This document shows positions 17,749 to 28,036 of a stretch of 56,086 nt of DNA, piece after piece. The first letter of the stretch is position 1, and every line of letters begins with the position of its first letter. Made by a program: the position numbers and the translations under genes. The stretch is from Secundilactobacillus similis DSM 23365 = JCM 2765 (GTDB taxonomy: Bacteria; Bacillota; Bacilli; Lactobacillales; Lactobacillaceae): positions 1 through 56,086 of the forward strand of contig NZ_BBAD01000014.1 of the NCBI RefSeq assembly GCF_001311075.1, written 5' to 3'. Under the pieces are notes generated by a model that was not told the origin of the DNA, made no database searches, and was given only the letters and a program-made list of their open reading frames with translations.

Positions 17749-18888
17749 ATGCCAGCGGCAAAGGATGAGAATGATTATGTGTACTATAACGGTCGCAAGC
17801 TCCGAAAAGGCTACACGACTGGGACGACGGCAACAGCGGCGGCGGTGGCAGCGGCCCAAACGATTTTAGAGCAACAGGCCACTACAACGGTTCACGTGAA
17901 CGCCGCCAACGGTCAGCCCGTTGACTTTGAAGTTCAGGATTGTCAGTTTGATGACCGGTCCGCACGAGTTGCGATTACCAAGGATGGCGGTGATGATCAG
18001 GATGCCACTGATGGGATGCTGATCGTTGCCACCGTGACGTTGCGCTCGGATGCTGAGATCACCCTCGATGGGGGTCAGGGCATTGGGCGGGTCACGCAGG
18101 AAGGGTTAGCGAATAAGCCCGGGATGCCAGCCATTAATCCAACACCGTATAAGTTGATCCAACAGGGCGTTCGGCAGGTGATAGGCGATGACCGGGGTGC
18201 GGACATCGTGATTTCGGCGCCCGAGGGTGAACGAGTGGCCAAGCTGACTTACAACCCGAAATTGGGCATCGTTGGCGGCATTTCGATTCTTGGGACTAGC
18301 GGCATTGTCACGCCGATGTCCGAAGAGAGTTGGAAGCACTCGATTTCAATTGAAATGAATATTCACCGTAAACGCGGCGATACTGCCTTGATCCTGACGC
18401 CCGGCAACTACGGCGAGGATTTTCTAACCGGTGAGATGCACATTGGCACCGAAAAGCAGGTGCAGATGAGTAACTTTGTTGGTTACGTATTGAAGGAAGT
18501 TCAGCGGTTGGGCTTCACCAAGCTGCTGATCGTCGGCGACCTTGGCAAGATGATTAAAGTTGCCGGGGGCATCTTCTCCACGCACAGTAAGGATGCGGAT
18601 GCTCGGGCTGAAATTATGGTGGCCAACTTAGCACTGCTGGGCGCGCCGGTTGAGTTGTTAAAGCAGGTCAACGATTGTTTAACGACGATCTCGATGATCA
18701 AGCTCGTTAACGAAGCCGGTTACCAAGCGGTTTACCAAGTGTTGGTGGATAAGATCAAGGGCCGGGCCGAGAAACTACTGGCGCACCGGGAACCCCACAT
18801 TGACATTGACGCGGTGATTTTTTCCCGCGATACCGGCTTTTTGGCGGCAACGCAACCACTAGCAGTGATCGAGGAGGCTTGGCAATGA
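17749..18888 (+). CDS. cbiD: Cobalt-precorrin-5B C1-methyltransferase
   Basis: 379 residues, intact. LRKGYTTGTTATAAAVAAA near the N-terminus is the CbiD hallmark; DGGDDQDATDGMLI and GITSILGTSG-like IVGGISILGTSGIVTPMSEE follow. It methylates C1 using SAM in the anaerobic pathway, although its fold differs from the CbiE/F/H/L methyltransferases. GTGAGTAG spacing puts ATG 17749 twelve bases after cbiC; the end overlaps the cbiE ribosome site. Confidence 0.95.
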   Translation: MPAAKDENDYVYYNGRKLRKGYTTGTTATAAAVAAAQTILEQQATTTVHVNAANGQPVDFEVQDCQFDDRSARVAITKDGGDDQDATDGMLIVATVTLRSDAEITLDGGQGIGRVTQEGLANKPGMPAINPTPYKLIQQGVRQVIGDDRGADIVISAPEGERVAKLTYNPKLGIVGGISILGTSGIVTPMSEESWKHSISIEMNIHRKRGDTALILTPGNYGEDFLTGEMHIGTEKQVQMSNFVGYVLKEVQRLGFTKLLIVGDLGKMIKVAGGIFSTHSKDADARAEIMVANLALLGAPVELLKQVNDCLTTISMIKLVNEAGYQAVYQVLVDKIKGRAEKLLAHREPHIDIDAVIFSRDTGFLAATQPLAVIEEAWQ

Positions 18889-19484
18889 TTACGGTACTTG
18901 GCATTGGTCCGGGAAACTCGTACTTGATGTTGGCCGGGACTCAGCGGTATCTGGAAGACGCCACGCTAGTCATTGGGTCTAAGCGGCAACTGTCGCTTTT
19001 TCCCCAAGTTGCTTCTAAGCAGCTATTGCTGCCGAAGTTGAGCGTGCTCCGGGAGTTATTGACGACCCGGTTGGACGATAACGTGGTGCTATTAGCTTCT
19101 GGTGATCCACTTTTGTACGGCATCGGGACTTGGGCGTTTCATCAATTTGGTCGGGCGCGGGTTCAAGTCGTGCCGGGAATCAGCTCGATTCAGTATCTGT
19201 TTCACCAAACCGGACTGTCCATGAACGAGTGTTACTTCACTAGTAGTCATGGTCGCGTGCCGGACTTCGATTTTTTGCTGATGCACGACACGATCGGCAT
19301 GGTGACGGATGACAAGATTGGGCCGTACGAAATTGCTCAAGCAATCGTCAAACGGCACCAGCATCGGCAAGTGATTGTAGGTGAGATGCTCAGTTATCCA
19401 GAAGAAACCATTACAACTTATCCGGCGGAAGCAGTTGAACAACGAGACTATCAAATGAACGTGGTGATTATAACAAATGCGTGA
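18885..19484 (+). CDS. cbiE: Cobalt-precorrin-7 C5-methyltransferase
   Basis: 199 residues of the SAM-dependent tetrapyrrole methylase fold: ITVLGIGPGNSYLM at the start, LASGDPLLYGIG and VQVVPGISSIQYLF. ATG 18885 with GAGGAGG just upstream is preferred over the TTG at 18879. It overlaps cbiD upstream and cbiT downstream. CbiE and CbiT are fused (CobL) in many aerobic-pathway organisms; here they are separate but translationally linked. Confidence 0.93.
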   Translation: MITVLGIGPGNSYLMLAGTQRYLEDATLVIGSKRQLSLFPQVASKQLLLPKLSVLRELLTTRLDDNVVLLASGDPLLYGIGTWAFHQFGRARVQVVPGISSIQYLFHQTGLSMNECYFTSSHGRVPDFDFLLMHDTIGMVTDDKIGPYEIAQAIVKRHQHRQVIVGEMLSYPEETITTYPAEAVEQRDYQMNVVIITNA

Positions 19485-20036
19485 TGAACTCTTTTTACGA
19501 ACGAAGGTCCCGATGACCAAGGCAGAAGTCCGGGCGATTAGCATCGACCACCTGCGATTACAGGGAAAACAGCAGTTCCTCGATATTGGTGCGGGGACTG
19601 GTAGCGTGAGCTTACAAGCGGCGTTGATGTACCCCGACTTACAGGTGACCGCAGTTGAGAAAAGCGATGCGGCAATCGATATTATGCGTCAAAACATGGC
19701 CCAGTTTGGGACGACTAACCTGAACTTGATTCAGGGTGAAGCGCCAACGGCCATTCCGGATCAACAGTACGACGCCATTTTCGTTGGCGGCAGTGGCAGC
19801 AACCTCGATGAGATCATCGACTTTGCGTTAGCCCACCTCACAGCGGGAGGCGCATTGGTCCTGACTTTATTTTGCAGGAAAATGCGTTACAGGCCTACCA
19901 GTATTTGACCACTAAAAACGTGACCGATTTAGACATGACAGAAGCGCGAATCGCCAAATGGCACGCGCTTGGCAAGGGTCACTACTTTAAACCACAGAAT
20001 CCCACGCTGATCATCAGCGCAACTCGAAAGGACTGA
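19477..20036 (+). CDS. cbiT: Cobalt-precorrin-6B C15-methyltransferase (decarboxylating), frame broken
   Basis: About 186 residues. Class I methyltransferase with motif [30 protein letters not shown], and [15 protein letters not shown], following [19 protein letters not shown] as usual for CbiT. The frame breaks at ~19866 after GGALVLT (one more T gives [11 protein letters not shown]) and runs to TGA 20036 (ISATRKD). Overlaps cbiE by eight bases. Confidence 0.92.
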
Positions 20037-20041
20037 ACAAA

Positions 20042-20820
20042 ATGACATTAGTAAGCTTTGTTGGGGCGGGCCCCGGCGATAAAGATTTGATCACATTAAA
20101 GGGGTACCGGCGGCTTTCGGAAGCCGACGTCGTGATTTACGCGGGCTCGTTAGTGAACCCAGCACTCCTCGACTACTGTAAGGATGGCGCGGTTAAATCC
20201 GACAGTGCCAGCATGACGCTGGAAGACATTATTAACCAAATGGCTGAGGCCGTTGCGAATGACCAAACGGTGGTTCGGCTTCAAACCGGTGACTTCTCAA
20301 TCTACGGGTCAATTCGCGAACAAATCGAAGAACTCAAGAAGCGTAATATCGGTTATGAATGCATCCCAGGGGTTAGCTCCTTCTTGGGCGCCGCTTCCAG
20401 CATGGGTGTTGAATACACGGTGCCAGACGTTGCTCAGTCGGTGATCATTACCCGAATGGCCGGCCGGACACCAGTGCCAGAAAGTGAATCGCTGAAGTCG
20501 TTAGCGCAACACCAAACGTCGATGGTGATTTTCTTGTCCGTTCAAGGTGTTCGCAAAGTGGTTCGGGAACTATTGGCAGGCGGTTACACTGAAGCCACCC
20601 CAGCAGCCGTGATCTACAAAGCTACTTGGCCAGAAGAAAAGATGGTCAAAGGCACCTTAGGCGACATTGCCGATAAGGTGAAGGAAGCGGCATTCGCCGG
20701 ACAGCGCTGATCATGGTGGGTGAGTTCTTGGGCGATGAGTACAACTACTCAAAACTTTACGATGCTCAGTTTACGCACATGTACCGGAAGGGTGTTCCGG
20801 ATGACAGCGACAACCAGTAA
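20042..20820 (+). CDS. cbiF: Cobalt-precorrin-4 C11-methyltransferase, frame broken near C-terminus
   Basis: About 259 residues. [64 protein letters not shown] and [14 protein letters not shown] are CbiF/CobM motifs. An apparent stop at 20708 is a frame break: with one base added at ~20704 the protein continues [27 protein letters not shown] to TAA 20820, the normal length. The end overlaps cbiG by 20 bases. Confidence 0.92.
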
Positions 20821-21856
20821 CGCCAAGGTCGCCGTCATTGCGCTAACGGTTCACGGCGCAACGTTAGCGCGGCGGTTGAGCCAAGCGTTAACCAGTCAGT
20901 TAGTGTTACCCGCCCGGTTCGCACAGCCCGGTGAGCAGTCGTTTGAAAAGGGCATGTTCATCGCGACTTGTCAGCAGCTATTTCGAGATGTTGATTGCGT
21001 CATTTGCGTGATGGCGACTGGCATTGTGGTTCGTACGATCGCACCGTTGATTACTGACAAGACGGTTGATCCAGCAGTACTTGTGATTGATGAACAAGGC
21101 CATCACGTGATCAGCTTGTTATCAGGACACGTGGGCGGGGCCAACGCCTGGACAACGCAGGTGGCAACGATTCTGGATTCGGATCCGGTGATCACCACCG
21201 CAACCGATACGGAAAACGTGCAGGCGCTAGACACGCTGGCTCAGCGGGTGAACGGCTGGTATCCAGAATTCAAACGCAATACCAAACGGTTTAACGGTTT
21301 ATTGGCGGCGGGAAAGCCCGTTGCCATTTACGTTGACCCGGTCTTTCGGCCCCAACTCACTGACTTAAGGGGCTGGACGGTGGTTGAACGCGTTGCTGAC
21401 GCGCCGGCCGAGGCACCGCTTGTGATTGTGTCTGATCGGACTGATTTTGAGAAACGCGCTGACACGTTACCCGTAATTCCGCGGCTGAATGCCTTAGGAA
21501 TCGGGTGTCGCCGAGATGTAACGACCCAAATGATGCAGGACACCTTTACTAAATTCTGCGCTGCCCATCACTTGGCTTGGCGGTCGATTGCCCAACTCGG
21601 CTCGATTGATGTTAAGCAGCACGAAGCCGCTATTCAGATGTTGTCAGCAACGCTAAATGTACCGGTTAAATTTTTCACCGCTGACACGTTACGACCAGCC
21701 AGTGCGCACTATCCCGAATCGGCCTTCGTGGCAAAAACGGTGGGGGTGGGCAACGTGGCGGCTGCCAGCGCTGAGGTTTTAACCGGCCAGTTAGCGGTGA
21801 CGGACCGGTTCGCGCAAAACGACATCACCATGGTGTTAGGACGCCAACTCAATTAA
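20801..21856 (+). CDS. cbiG: Cobalt-precorrin-5A hydrolase
   Basis: Opens the delta-lactone ring and releases acetaldehyde (C20). 351 residues: N-terminal domain [16 protein letters not shown], central [18 protein letters not shown] and [14 protein letters not shown]-terminal domain [11 protein letters not shown] and VAAASAEVL. The ATG at 20801 is chosen for its ribosome site (GGAAGGG) and because the preceding in-frame sequence is the end of cbiF in another frame. Confidence 0.92.
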   Translation: MTATTSNAKVAVIALTVHGATLARRLSQALTSQLVLPARFAQPGEQSFEKGMFIATCQQLFRDVDCVICVMATGIVVRTIAPLITDKTVDPAVLVIDEQGHHVISLLSGHVGGANAWTTQVATILDSDPVITTATDTENVQALDTLAQRVNGWYPEFKRNTKRFNGLLAAGKPVAIYVDPVFRPQLTDLRGWTVVERVADAPAEAPLVIVSDRTDFEKRADTLPVIPRLNALGIGCRRDVTTQMMQDTFTKFCAAHHLAWRSIAQLGSIDVKQHEAAIQMLSATLNVPVKFFTADTLRPASAHYPESAFVAKTVGVGNVAAASAEVLTGQLAVTDRFAQNDITMVLGRQLN

Positions 21857-21886
21857 ACACAAACAACTTAAAAGGATGATGATGAC

Positions 21887-22612
21887 ATGCTATACATTGT
21901 TGGCTTAGGCCCAGGTTCACGAGATTTAATGACCCAAGAAGCCCTCGACGTAATCAAAAAAGTGCATACGATCGTGGGGTACGCAACCTACGTGCGGTTG
22001 ATCCGTGACATGCTTGAAGGTAAGGAATTAGTCGTTACCGGGATGCGCGGTGAAGTTGAACGCTCCAAGAAGGCGATTGAAATTGCCGCCAGCGGTGAAG
22101 ACGTTGCGATTATTTCTAGCGGTGATGCCGGTATTTACGGCATGGCAGGCTTGGTCCTAGAATTAGCCTCCAAAATGGATCAACACATTGACGTCCGCGT
22201 GGTGCCTGGCGTTACGGCTAGTATCGGGGCGGCAGCTGCGTTGGGTGCTCCGCTCATGAACGACTTTTGTCACATTAGTTTGAGCGATTTGATGACCCCT
22301 TGGGACGTGATCAAACAGCGGGTCGACGCTGCAGCAAAGGCCGATTTCGTTATCTGCCTCTACAATCCACGTAGCAAGGGGCGCCCAAACAACTTACGTG
22401 AAGCCCTAGATATTATGTTGAAATACAAGTCACCGGACACCGTTGTGGGTCTTGGAAAGGACGTTGCCCGTAAGAACGAGATCGAAACGATCACCACGAT
22501 CAAGGATCTCAACGAAGAAGACGTTAACATGACCACCATCGTCATCGTGGGGAATCAAAACACCTACGTGGCTGATGGTCGCATGATCACCCCACGGGGC
22601 TACACCCTATGA
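21887..22612 (+). CDS. cbiH: Cobalt-factor III/precorrin-3B C17-methyltransferase
   Basis: 241 residues, intact. MLYIVGLGPGSRDLMTQEAL, GYATYVRLI, VAIISSGDAGIYGMAGL, VRVVPGVTASIGAAAALGAP and FVICLYNPRSKGRP are diagnostic. It performs C17 methylation with ring contraction. AAAGGATGATG precedes the ATG. Its stop overlaps the cbiJ start (ATGA-type junction at 22609-22612). Confidence 0.94.
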   Translation: MLYIVGLGPGSRDLMTQEALDVIKKVHTIVGYATYVRLIRDMLEGKELVVTGMRGEVERSKKAIEIAASGEDVAIISSGDAGIYGMAGLVLELASKMDQHIDVRVVPGVTASIGAAAALGAPLMNDFCHISLSDLMTPWDVIKQRVDAAAKADFVICLYNPRSKGRPNNLREALDIMLKYKSPDTVVGLGKDVARKNEIETITTIKDLNEEDVNMTTIVIVGNQNTYVADGRMITPRGYTL

Positions 22613-23361
22613 TTTTGTTACTTGGTGGGACGAGTGAAAGTCTGGCGGTTGCGGACTGGTTAACGGCACACCAACGGCCGTTCATTTTATCGGTGACGAC
22701 CGACTACGGTGCCACTTTGGCCCGACAGCACGCCCAGCAGGTTTCAGAAGCGGTGCTGACACCGGCGACGTTCAGTCATTTTTTTGAAACACACGCGATT
22801 ACGATGGTTCTTGATGCGACTCACCCGTTTGCGCGGGTCATCTCAACCACCATCATCGAAGCCGCTGCAACGGCGGGCATTCCTTACTTACGGTTTGAAC
22901 GCGAAGACGGGTTAAAATCCAGCGCAAACCTAGTTTTAGTTGACAGTTTGACGCAAGCCTGCGACTATCTTAAACAACGGGTCGGAACAGTGTATCTATC
23001 AACGGGTAGTAAAACAGCCGCTGATTACGCCGACCAGCTAGGTGTCGACCGGCTGCACGTTCGGGTGTTACCGACGACCGGCGTCATGACGTTGTTGACG
23101 GCCGCCGGATTTAATTCCGGTCAAATCGACGGGATTCGCGGGCCCTTCACGGTTCAGTTAAACGTTGAGCTGTTTGAACGCGCCAACGCCATTGCGGTGG
23201 TGACCAAGGAAAGCGGTCGTCGCGGTGGCGTTCAGGAAAAGATGATGGCCTGTGATCAGTTGGGCATTCCCTGCATCGTCATTCGGCGACCAGCAGTCGA
23301 TTACCCACAGCGCGTGTCGACCCTAGCAGATTTAGCACGGTATTTTACCGCGACAAACTGA
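22609..23361 (+). CDS. cbiJ: Cobalt-precorrin-6A reductase
   Basis: 250 residues: ILLLGGTSESLAVADWL, VLDATHPFARVISTTI, YLRFERE, TVYLSTGSKTAADYA, RVLPTTGVM, AVVTKESGRRGGVQEKMMAC and CIVIRRP. It reduces the macrocycle with NAD(P)H. Its ATG lies within the last codons of cbiH. Confidence 0.93.
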   Translation: MILLLGGTSESLAVADWLTAHQRPFILSVTTDYGATLARQHAQQVSEAVLTPATFSHFFETHAITMVLDATHPFARVISTTIIEAAATAGIPYLRFEREDGLKSSANLVLVDSLTQACDYLKQRVGTVYLSTGSKTAADYADQLGVDRLHVRVLPTTGVMTLLTAAGFNSGQIDGIRGPFTVQLNVELFERANAIAVVTKESGRRGGVQEKMMACDQLGIPCIVIRRPAVDYPQRVSTLADLARYFTATN

Positions 23362-23382
23362 GTGTGATGGAGGATGTTAAGT

Positions 23383-24805
23383 ATGAGTGGACGCGTTTCT
23401 TTGATTGGTGCCGGGCCAGGAAATCCGGAGTTGTTGACGCTGCTAGCCCAACGGCGGTTAGCAGAGGCTGACGTGATCGTTTATGATCGGTTGGTCAATC
23501 CTGCGTTGTTGGCGCCCTATGCGGCGGAAAAAATTGACGTTGGGAAGTTACCCCATCACCACAAGGTCAGTCAGTATCAAATCAACGATATGTTGGTTGA
23601 ACTTGCGCAGTCGGGTAAGCGGGTAGCGCGGCTTAAAGCGGGCGACCCCTACGTCTTTGGCCGGGGTGGTGAAGAAGGGCAGTATCTGAAACAACACCAC
23701 GTGGCTTTTGAAGTGGTGCCCGGACTAACCAGTGCAATTGCTGGGTTAGCGGCAGCGGGGATCCCCATTACTCACCGGGACTACGCCTCAAGTTTTCACG
23801 TAATCACTGGTCACCGGAAGGCCGAGGGTAAGGAACTGGATTGGGCCAACATTGCGCACCAGGAAGGGACCTCGTGTTCTTGATGGGCATGGAACAACTG
23901 GCCACGATTGCTGACCAATTGATGGTTAACGGGATGTCAGCAACGACGCCCGTAGCGGTGATTCAGTGGGCGACCCACTGGAAGCAGCGGTCAGTCTCAG
24001 CTGATTTAGCAACGATCGTGGACGTGGTTACAGCGGCTAAGATTGGTGCGCCGGCGTTGATCGTTGTGGGTGGCGTTGTGAAGCTGATGCCTGAGCTGCA
24101 GCCACAGTTAGCGTTGCAGGGCTTGCACCTCTTGATTCCGTTTAAAGCAGAGTCCAAGCTATTTGCGGCGTTACAAGATGAAGGCGCCTCGGTCAACTAC
24201 TTTGATCGGCGCAAGAAGCAACCACGCGCGGTGGCCTTACCAGATATGGCCGCCGGTGGCACGCTGGTGATCACCGACTTTGCGGCGTTTCATTACTTCC
24301 AGCAACAGTTACTCACGCTGGGCGTTGATGGTCGGAGTTTGAACCACTGGCAACTAGTGGCAATGAATCAGGTCGTGGCCAATCGGCTACAAGAAACCGG
24401 GTTGTTGGCGGATGCCTTATACGATGAGCAACAGTTGGATCTGACCCAACCGTGGTTTACCTTGGTGAACAGGCCGCGTTGGCTCAGTTGAATGGTCCAG
24501 CAACGGCCCAGTACTTGGCAACTTATGAAAGGATTGCAGTGCCACAATCAGTGGATCTAGCAGATTTTCACGCGGTTGTTTTTCCAAGTTCAGCCTCGGT
24601 CAACGACCTGTATGCCGGTTGTGATGAAGCGCAACGTGCGCAACTGCAAACGATGACCTGCTTTGCGATGGGTCAAACGGTTGCCGATGAATGTCAAAAA
24701 TTAGGCTTGCACGCCATCGTGGCGGCTCCAAGTTATGATGACGTAATTCAAGCCGTTAAAAAGGAGTTTTCAACGGATGAGTCGAATCGCGTTACTGGTC
24801 GTTAG
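23383..24805 (+). CDS. cobA-hemD: Uroporphyrinogen-III C-methyltransferase / uroporphyrinogen-III synthase fusion, two frame breaks
   Basis: About 475 residues. N-terminal CobA/SUMT half (VSLIGAGPGNPELLTLLA, VIVYDRLVNPALL, RLKAGDPYVFGRGGEEG, VVPGLTSAIAG, VFLMGMEQL) makes precorrin-2. C-terminal HemD-type half (GLHLLIPFKAESKLFAAL..FPSSASVNDLY) closes uroporphyrinogen III. Breaks at ~23871 (GGGACCTCG needs a third C: T-L-V-F-L-M) and ~24451 (CAACCGTGG needs a third C: Q-P-V-V-Y-L-G). ATG 23383 has GGAGG nine bases upstream. A separate hemD ends the operon. Confidence 0.88.
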
Positions 24806-25568
24806 TTTCGGCACGACCTACAAACAAACGCGCCAAAAAACGATTGCCGCAACGGAACAGGCCTTTCAACGGGCTTTTCCAGAAGCGGACGTTTTTCGCG
24901 CCTTTACCTCTAAAATTGTGATTTCACGAATTCAGCAGCACGAAGGGGTGGTTGTGGCTACCCCGGCACAAGCGCTTGAAAAAATCCAAGCGGCTGGCTA
25001 CGATACGCTGTACGTCCAGTCGTTGCACCTGATTCCGGGTATCGAATACCACCAACTCTTGCAGCAGGTTCGCAAAGTGACGCCGGCATTTAAACAGGTG
25101 GTCATCGGCAAACCATTGCTAGAGACCTTTGAAGATTACCAACAAGTGGTCACCTTTTTAGAGCAGCTGCACCAACCATTGGATAAAAATGCGGCCGTGC
25201 TCTTCATGGGACATGGGACCGCGCATCATGCCTTTACTGCCTACGCCTGTTTAGATCACATGTTGCGAGGCACCCGGCACTACGTTGGGGCCGTTGAAAG
25301 CTACCCGGATATTGACTTGGAACTGGCGCGACTAAAGGCAAATGGCATCACTAAAGTGACGTTACAGCCGTTTATGTTGGTGGCCGGCAACCATGCCCAT
25401 CAAGACATGGCTTCGACTCAACCAGAGTCGTGGCGTTCAAAGTTAGAGGCGGCTGGTATCAAGGTGGCCAGTGACCTCACTGGGATGGGCGAGTATCCAG
25501 AGATTCAAAACCTATTCATTGCACACCTTAAACAACAACTCAATCAACAAGGGACGGTGACGGCATAA
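24777..25568 (+). CDS. cbiK: Anaerobic cobaltochelatase (sirohydrochlorin)
   Basis: Inserts Co2+ into sirohydrochlorin without ATP, marking the early-cobalt anaerobic route. 263 residues: ALLVVSFGTTYKQTRQKTI at the N-terminus, SLHLIPGIEYHQL with a metal-ligand His, FMGHGTAHHAFTAY, and PFMLVAGNHAHQDMA near the C-terminus. No signal peptide, so cytoplasmic. Overlaps hemD of the fusion gene and the cbiL start. Confidence 0.94.
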   Translation: MSRIALLVVSFGTTYKQTRQKTIAATEQAFQRAFPEADVFRAFTSKIVISRIQQHEGVVVATPAQALEKIQAAGYDTLYVQSLHLIPGIEYHQLLQQVRKVTPAFKQVVIGKPLLETFEDYQQVVTFLEQLHQPLDKNAAVLFMGHGTAHHAFTAYACLDHMLRGTRHYVGAVESYPDIDLELARLKANGITKVTLQPFMLVAGNHAHQDMASTQPESWRSKLEAAGIKVASDLTGMGEYPEIQNLFIAHLKQQLNQQGTVTA

Positions 25569-26278
25569 TGGCAACGTTTTATGGTATCGGGGTAGGGCCA
25601 GGCGACAGTGATTTATTAACACTCAAGGCAGTCAACACGCTACAGGCGTTAGACATTTTATACGTGCCTCAAGCCCATAAGGGACAGGCAAGCGTGGCGG
25701 AACGAATCGCAATGCCACACTTACCCGCAACCTTAGTGGTGAAACGTCGGCATTTTCCAATGGTCAAAGACCTGACAGAAAAGCAGCAAAGTTGGCGTGA
25801 AATTGCGACTGAAATTGTTGCTGACGTTCAGGATGGCAAAAACGTTGGCTTTGTGACGTTAGGCGATCCAAGCGTTTACAGCACTTACAGTTACCTCGTA
25901 GAACTGATCGACCATCAAATCGACGTTCAAACGATTGCGGGGATCTCGGCGTTTTCACAGATTGCTGCCAGTATCTCCGTTCCGCTGACGTTGGATGACG
26001 AATTGCTGGAAGTGTTACCGGCAACCGCAGACCTCACCACGATTGAAAAGGCCATCGACGTCAACGATAACGTGGTCATCATGAAGATTTCGGCGAACTT
26101 CCCGGCGATTTACGACTTGTTGGCACAACGCGACCTGTTGCAACACGCCATTTTGATTTCAAATGCGTCGATGGACCAACAGACCAAGCGAACGCTAGCT
26201 GACATCGCGCCGACGGAGAAGTTACCGTATTTCTCAACCCTATTATTGAAGAAACGGGTGCAGTTTGCGACTGAATAG
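25568..26278 (+). CDS. cbiL: Cobalt-factor II/precorrin-2 C20-methyltransferase
   Basis: 236 residues: FYGIGVGPGDSDLLTLKAV, DILYVPQAHKG, GFVTLGDPSVYSTYSYLV and QTIAGISAFSQIAA are CbiL/CobI motifs. It accepts the CbiK product. Its ATG overlaps the cbiK stop by one base. This ends the first tightly packed gene block; a 245-base gap follows. Confidence 0.94.
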   Translation: MATFYGIGVGPGDSDLLTLKAVNTLQALDILYVPQAHKGQASVAERIAMPHLPATLVVKRRHFPMVKDLTEKQQSWREIATEIVADVQDGKNVGFVTLGDPSVYSTYSYLVELIDHQIDVQTIAGISAFSQIAASISVPLTLDDELLEVLPATADLTTIEKAIDVNDNVVIMKISANFPAIYDLLAQRDLLQHAILISNASMDQQTKRTLADIAPTEKLPYFSTLLLKKRVQFATE

Positions 26279-26523
26279 CGTGACTTCGTTTTGATATTTA
26301 AAGCGTTCTGGCGATGTGGCAGTGCCAAAATGGTGCAAAGCCACGTCAGTCGTTGTGTTATCGGTGATAAATCAAATTAATCAGGCAACGGTGACGTAAT
26401 GGACGCAACGTTTTCTAATCAACGTTTAATATGATATAAATAAAGTACGTGTCATTTCAGGTTAAGCTGGAAGTGATACGCTGGCGGGGCTTCGGTCGCC
26501 GTCGTATTTTGGGAGGGACTCAC
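26279..26523 (+). promoter_or_regulatory. Intra-operon gap with probable internal promoter
   Basis: The widest gap of the cob operon. It contains two AACGTTT boxes within 26407-26428 directly before an AT-rich -10-like TATGATATAAAT (26430-26441), then an imperfect leader hairpin (TACGCTGGCG..CGCCGTCGTA, ~26477-26506). In several related operons cbiMNQO cobalt-transport genes lie at this point; here there is no trace of them. Confidence 0.4.
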
Positions 26524-28035
26524 ATGGGTACACAATCGATCATGTTTCAGGGGACGGCGTCAGATTCCGGCAAGAGTTGGGTGGCTGCTGGCCTATGTCG
26601 AATTTTACATAACCGTGGCTTAAAGGTGGCGCCCTTTAAATCTCAGAATATGGCGTTAAATTCCTACATCACGAGTGACGGCAAGGAAATGGGCCGGGCC
26701 CAGGTTTTCCAAGCAGAAGCTGCCGGTATCGCACCAGATGTGCGGATGAACCCGCTGCTGTTGAAGCCCTCAACCGATCAGGATTCACAAGTCGTTTACA
26801 TGGGCAAGGTGCTCAGTAACATGAGTGCTGCAGCCTATCAGGACTACAAACCCCAGTTGAAGCAACAGATCTTTGAAACCTACCGTTCACTGGCTGATGA
26901 AAACGATGTGATGGTGCTTGAAGGCGCAGGCAGTCCAACGGAAATCAACTTGAACGAGCGCGACATCGTTAACATGGGGATGGCTGAAATTGCGGATGCA
27001 CCGGTGATCTTGGTGGCTGACATTGATAAGGGTGGCGTTTACGCCTCGATCTACGGGACGATTAAACTGTTACCCGAAGCTGACCAACGCCGGTTTAAGG
27101 GCATCATCATCAACAAATTCCGCGGTGATGCCACCTTATTGGAATCAGGCAACCGAATGATTGAAGAACTGACGGGCGTGCCAGTGATTGGCGTTGTGCC
27201 CATGACGGATGTTGACTTAGACGAGGAAGACAGTGTGGTCTTGGCTCGCAAATCCCGGACGAAGGATGCCACCAAAGCGTTGGACGTGGCCGTGCTGGCC
27301 CTCCAAAAGATTTCTAACTTTACTGATTTTCATAGTTTAGAGATTCAACCCGATGTGTCGGTCCGTTACGTGGTGCGACCAGAAGAGTTGGGCCACCCAG
27401 ACTTATTGATTTTGCCGGGTAGTAAAAATACCAATCAGGATATGGCCGCCCTGCGTGAACAGGGCTTTGTGCCATTGATCCAACAACTGCATGCCGATGG
27501 CACCCAAATTATCGGCATCTGCGGTGGTTACCAAATGCTAGGCACCCAGATGTTTGATCCCAACCACGTGGAGTCTGATCTGTCGCAGCAAGCCGGCTTT
27601 GGCTTACTGGATACGACCACTACCTTTACAGGTGAGAAGACGACGACCCAAGCCGTTGCCCGACATCACGATATCGAACTTCACGGTTACGAGATCCACA
27701 TGGGCGAAACGGTGCTGGGACCGACAGCCAAACCATTTTCAACGATTATCGAAAATAACGGTCGACCTGTTGATCGCCCAGACGGGGCCGTTGACGCTAC
27801 TGGTCGGGTGTGGGGGACTTACCTCCATGGTATTTTTGACAACACCGCTTGGACTCGTCAGTTGCTCGACCAACTACGGCAAGCGAAGGGGTTACCGGTG
27901 TTGCACCAGAGTAGTCCCGCAATGGCGGCCTACAAAGAAGCCCAGTATGAGAAACTCGCTAAGGTGATCGAAGCCAACGTTGATATGGCGAAACTTGATC
28001 AAATCTTGGCCGATTCAGCTAAAGGAGATGCGTAA
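26524..28035 (+). CDS. cbiP: Adenosylcobyric acid synthase
   Basis: Amidates side chains b, d, e and g. 503 residues. N-terminal P-loop-like domain GTASDSGKSWVAAGLCR, FKSQNMALNSYIT, EGAGSPTEINL, ADIDKGGVYASIYGT. C-terminal glutamine amidotransferase with nucleophile Cys in IIGICGGYQMLG and His in GTYLHGIFDN. ATG 26524 behind GGGAGGGACT. It follows the gap that may hold an internal promoter. Confidence 0.95.
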   Translation: MGTQSIMFQGTASDSGKSWVAAGLCRILHNRGLKVAPFKSQNMALNSYITSDGKEMGRAQVFQAEAAGIAPDVRMNPLLLKPSTDQDSQVVYMGKVLSNMSAAAYQDYKPQLKQQIFETYRSLADENDVMVLEGAGSPTEINLNERDIVNMGMAEIADAPVILVADIDKGGVYASIYGTIKLLPEADQRRFKGIIINKFRGDATLLESGNRMIEELTGVPVIGVVPMTDVDLDEEDSVVLARKSRTKDATKALDVAVLALQKISNFTDFHSLEIQPDVSVRYVVRPEELGHPDLLILPGSKNTNQDMAALREQGFVPLIQQLHADGTQIIGICGGYQMLGTQMFDPNHVESDLSQQAGFGLLDTTTTFTGEKTTTQAVARHHDIELHGYEIHMGETVLGPTAKPFSTIIENNGRPVDRPDGAVDATGRVWGTYLHGIFDNTAWTRQLLDQLRQAKGLPVLHQSSPAMAAYKEAQYEKLAKVIEANVDMAKLDQILADSAKGDA

Positions 28036-28036
28036 C

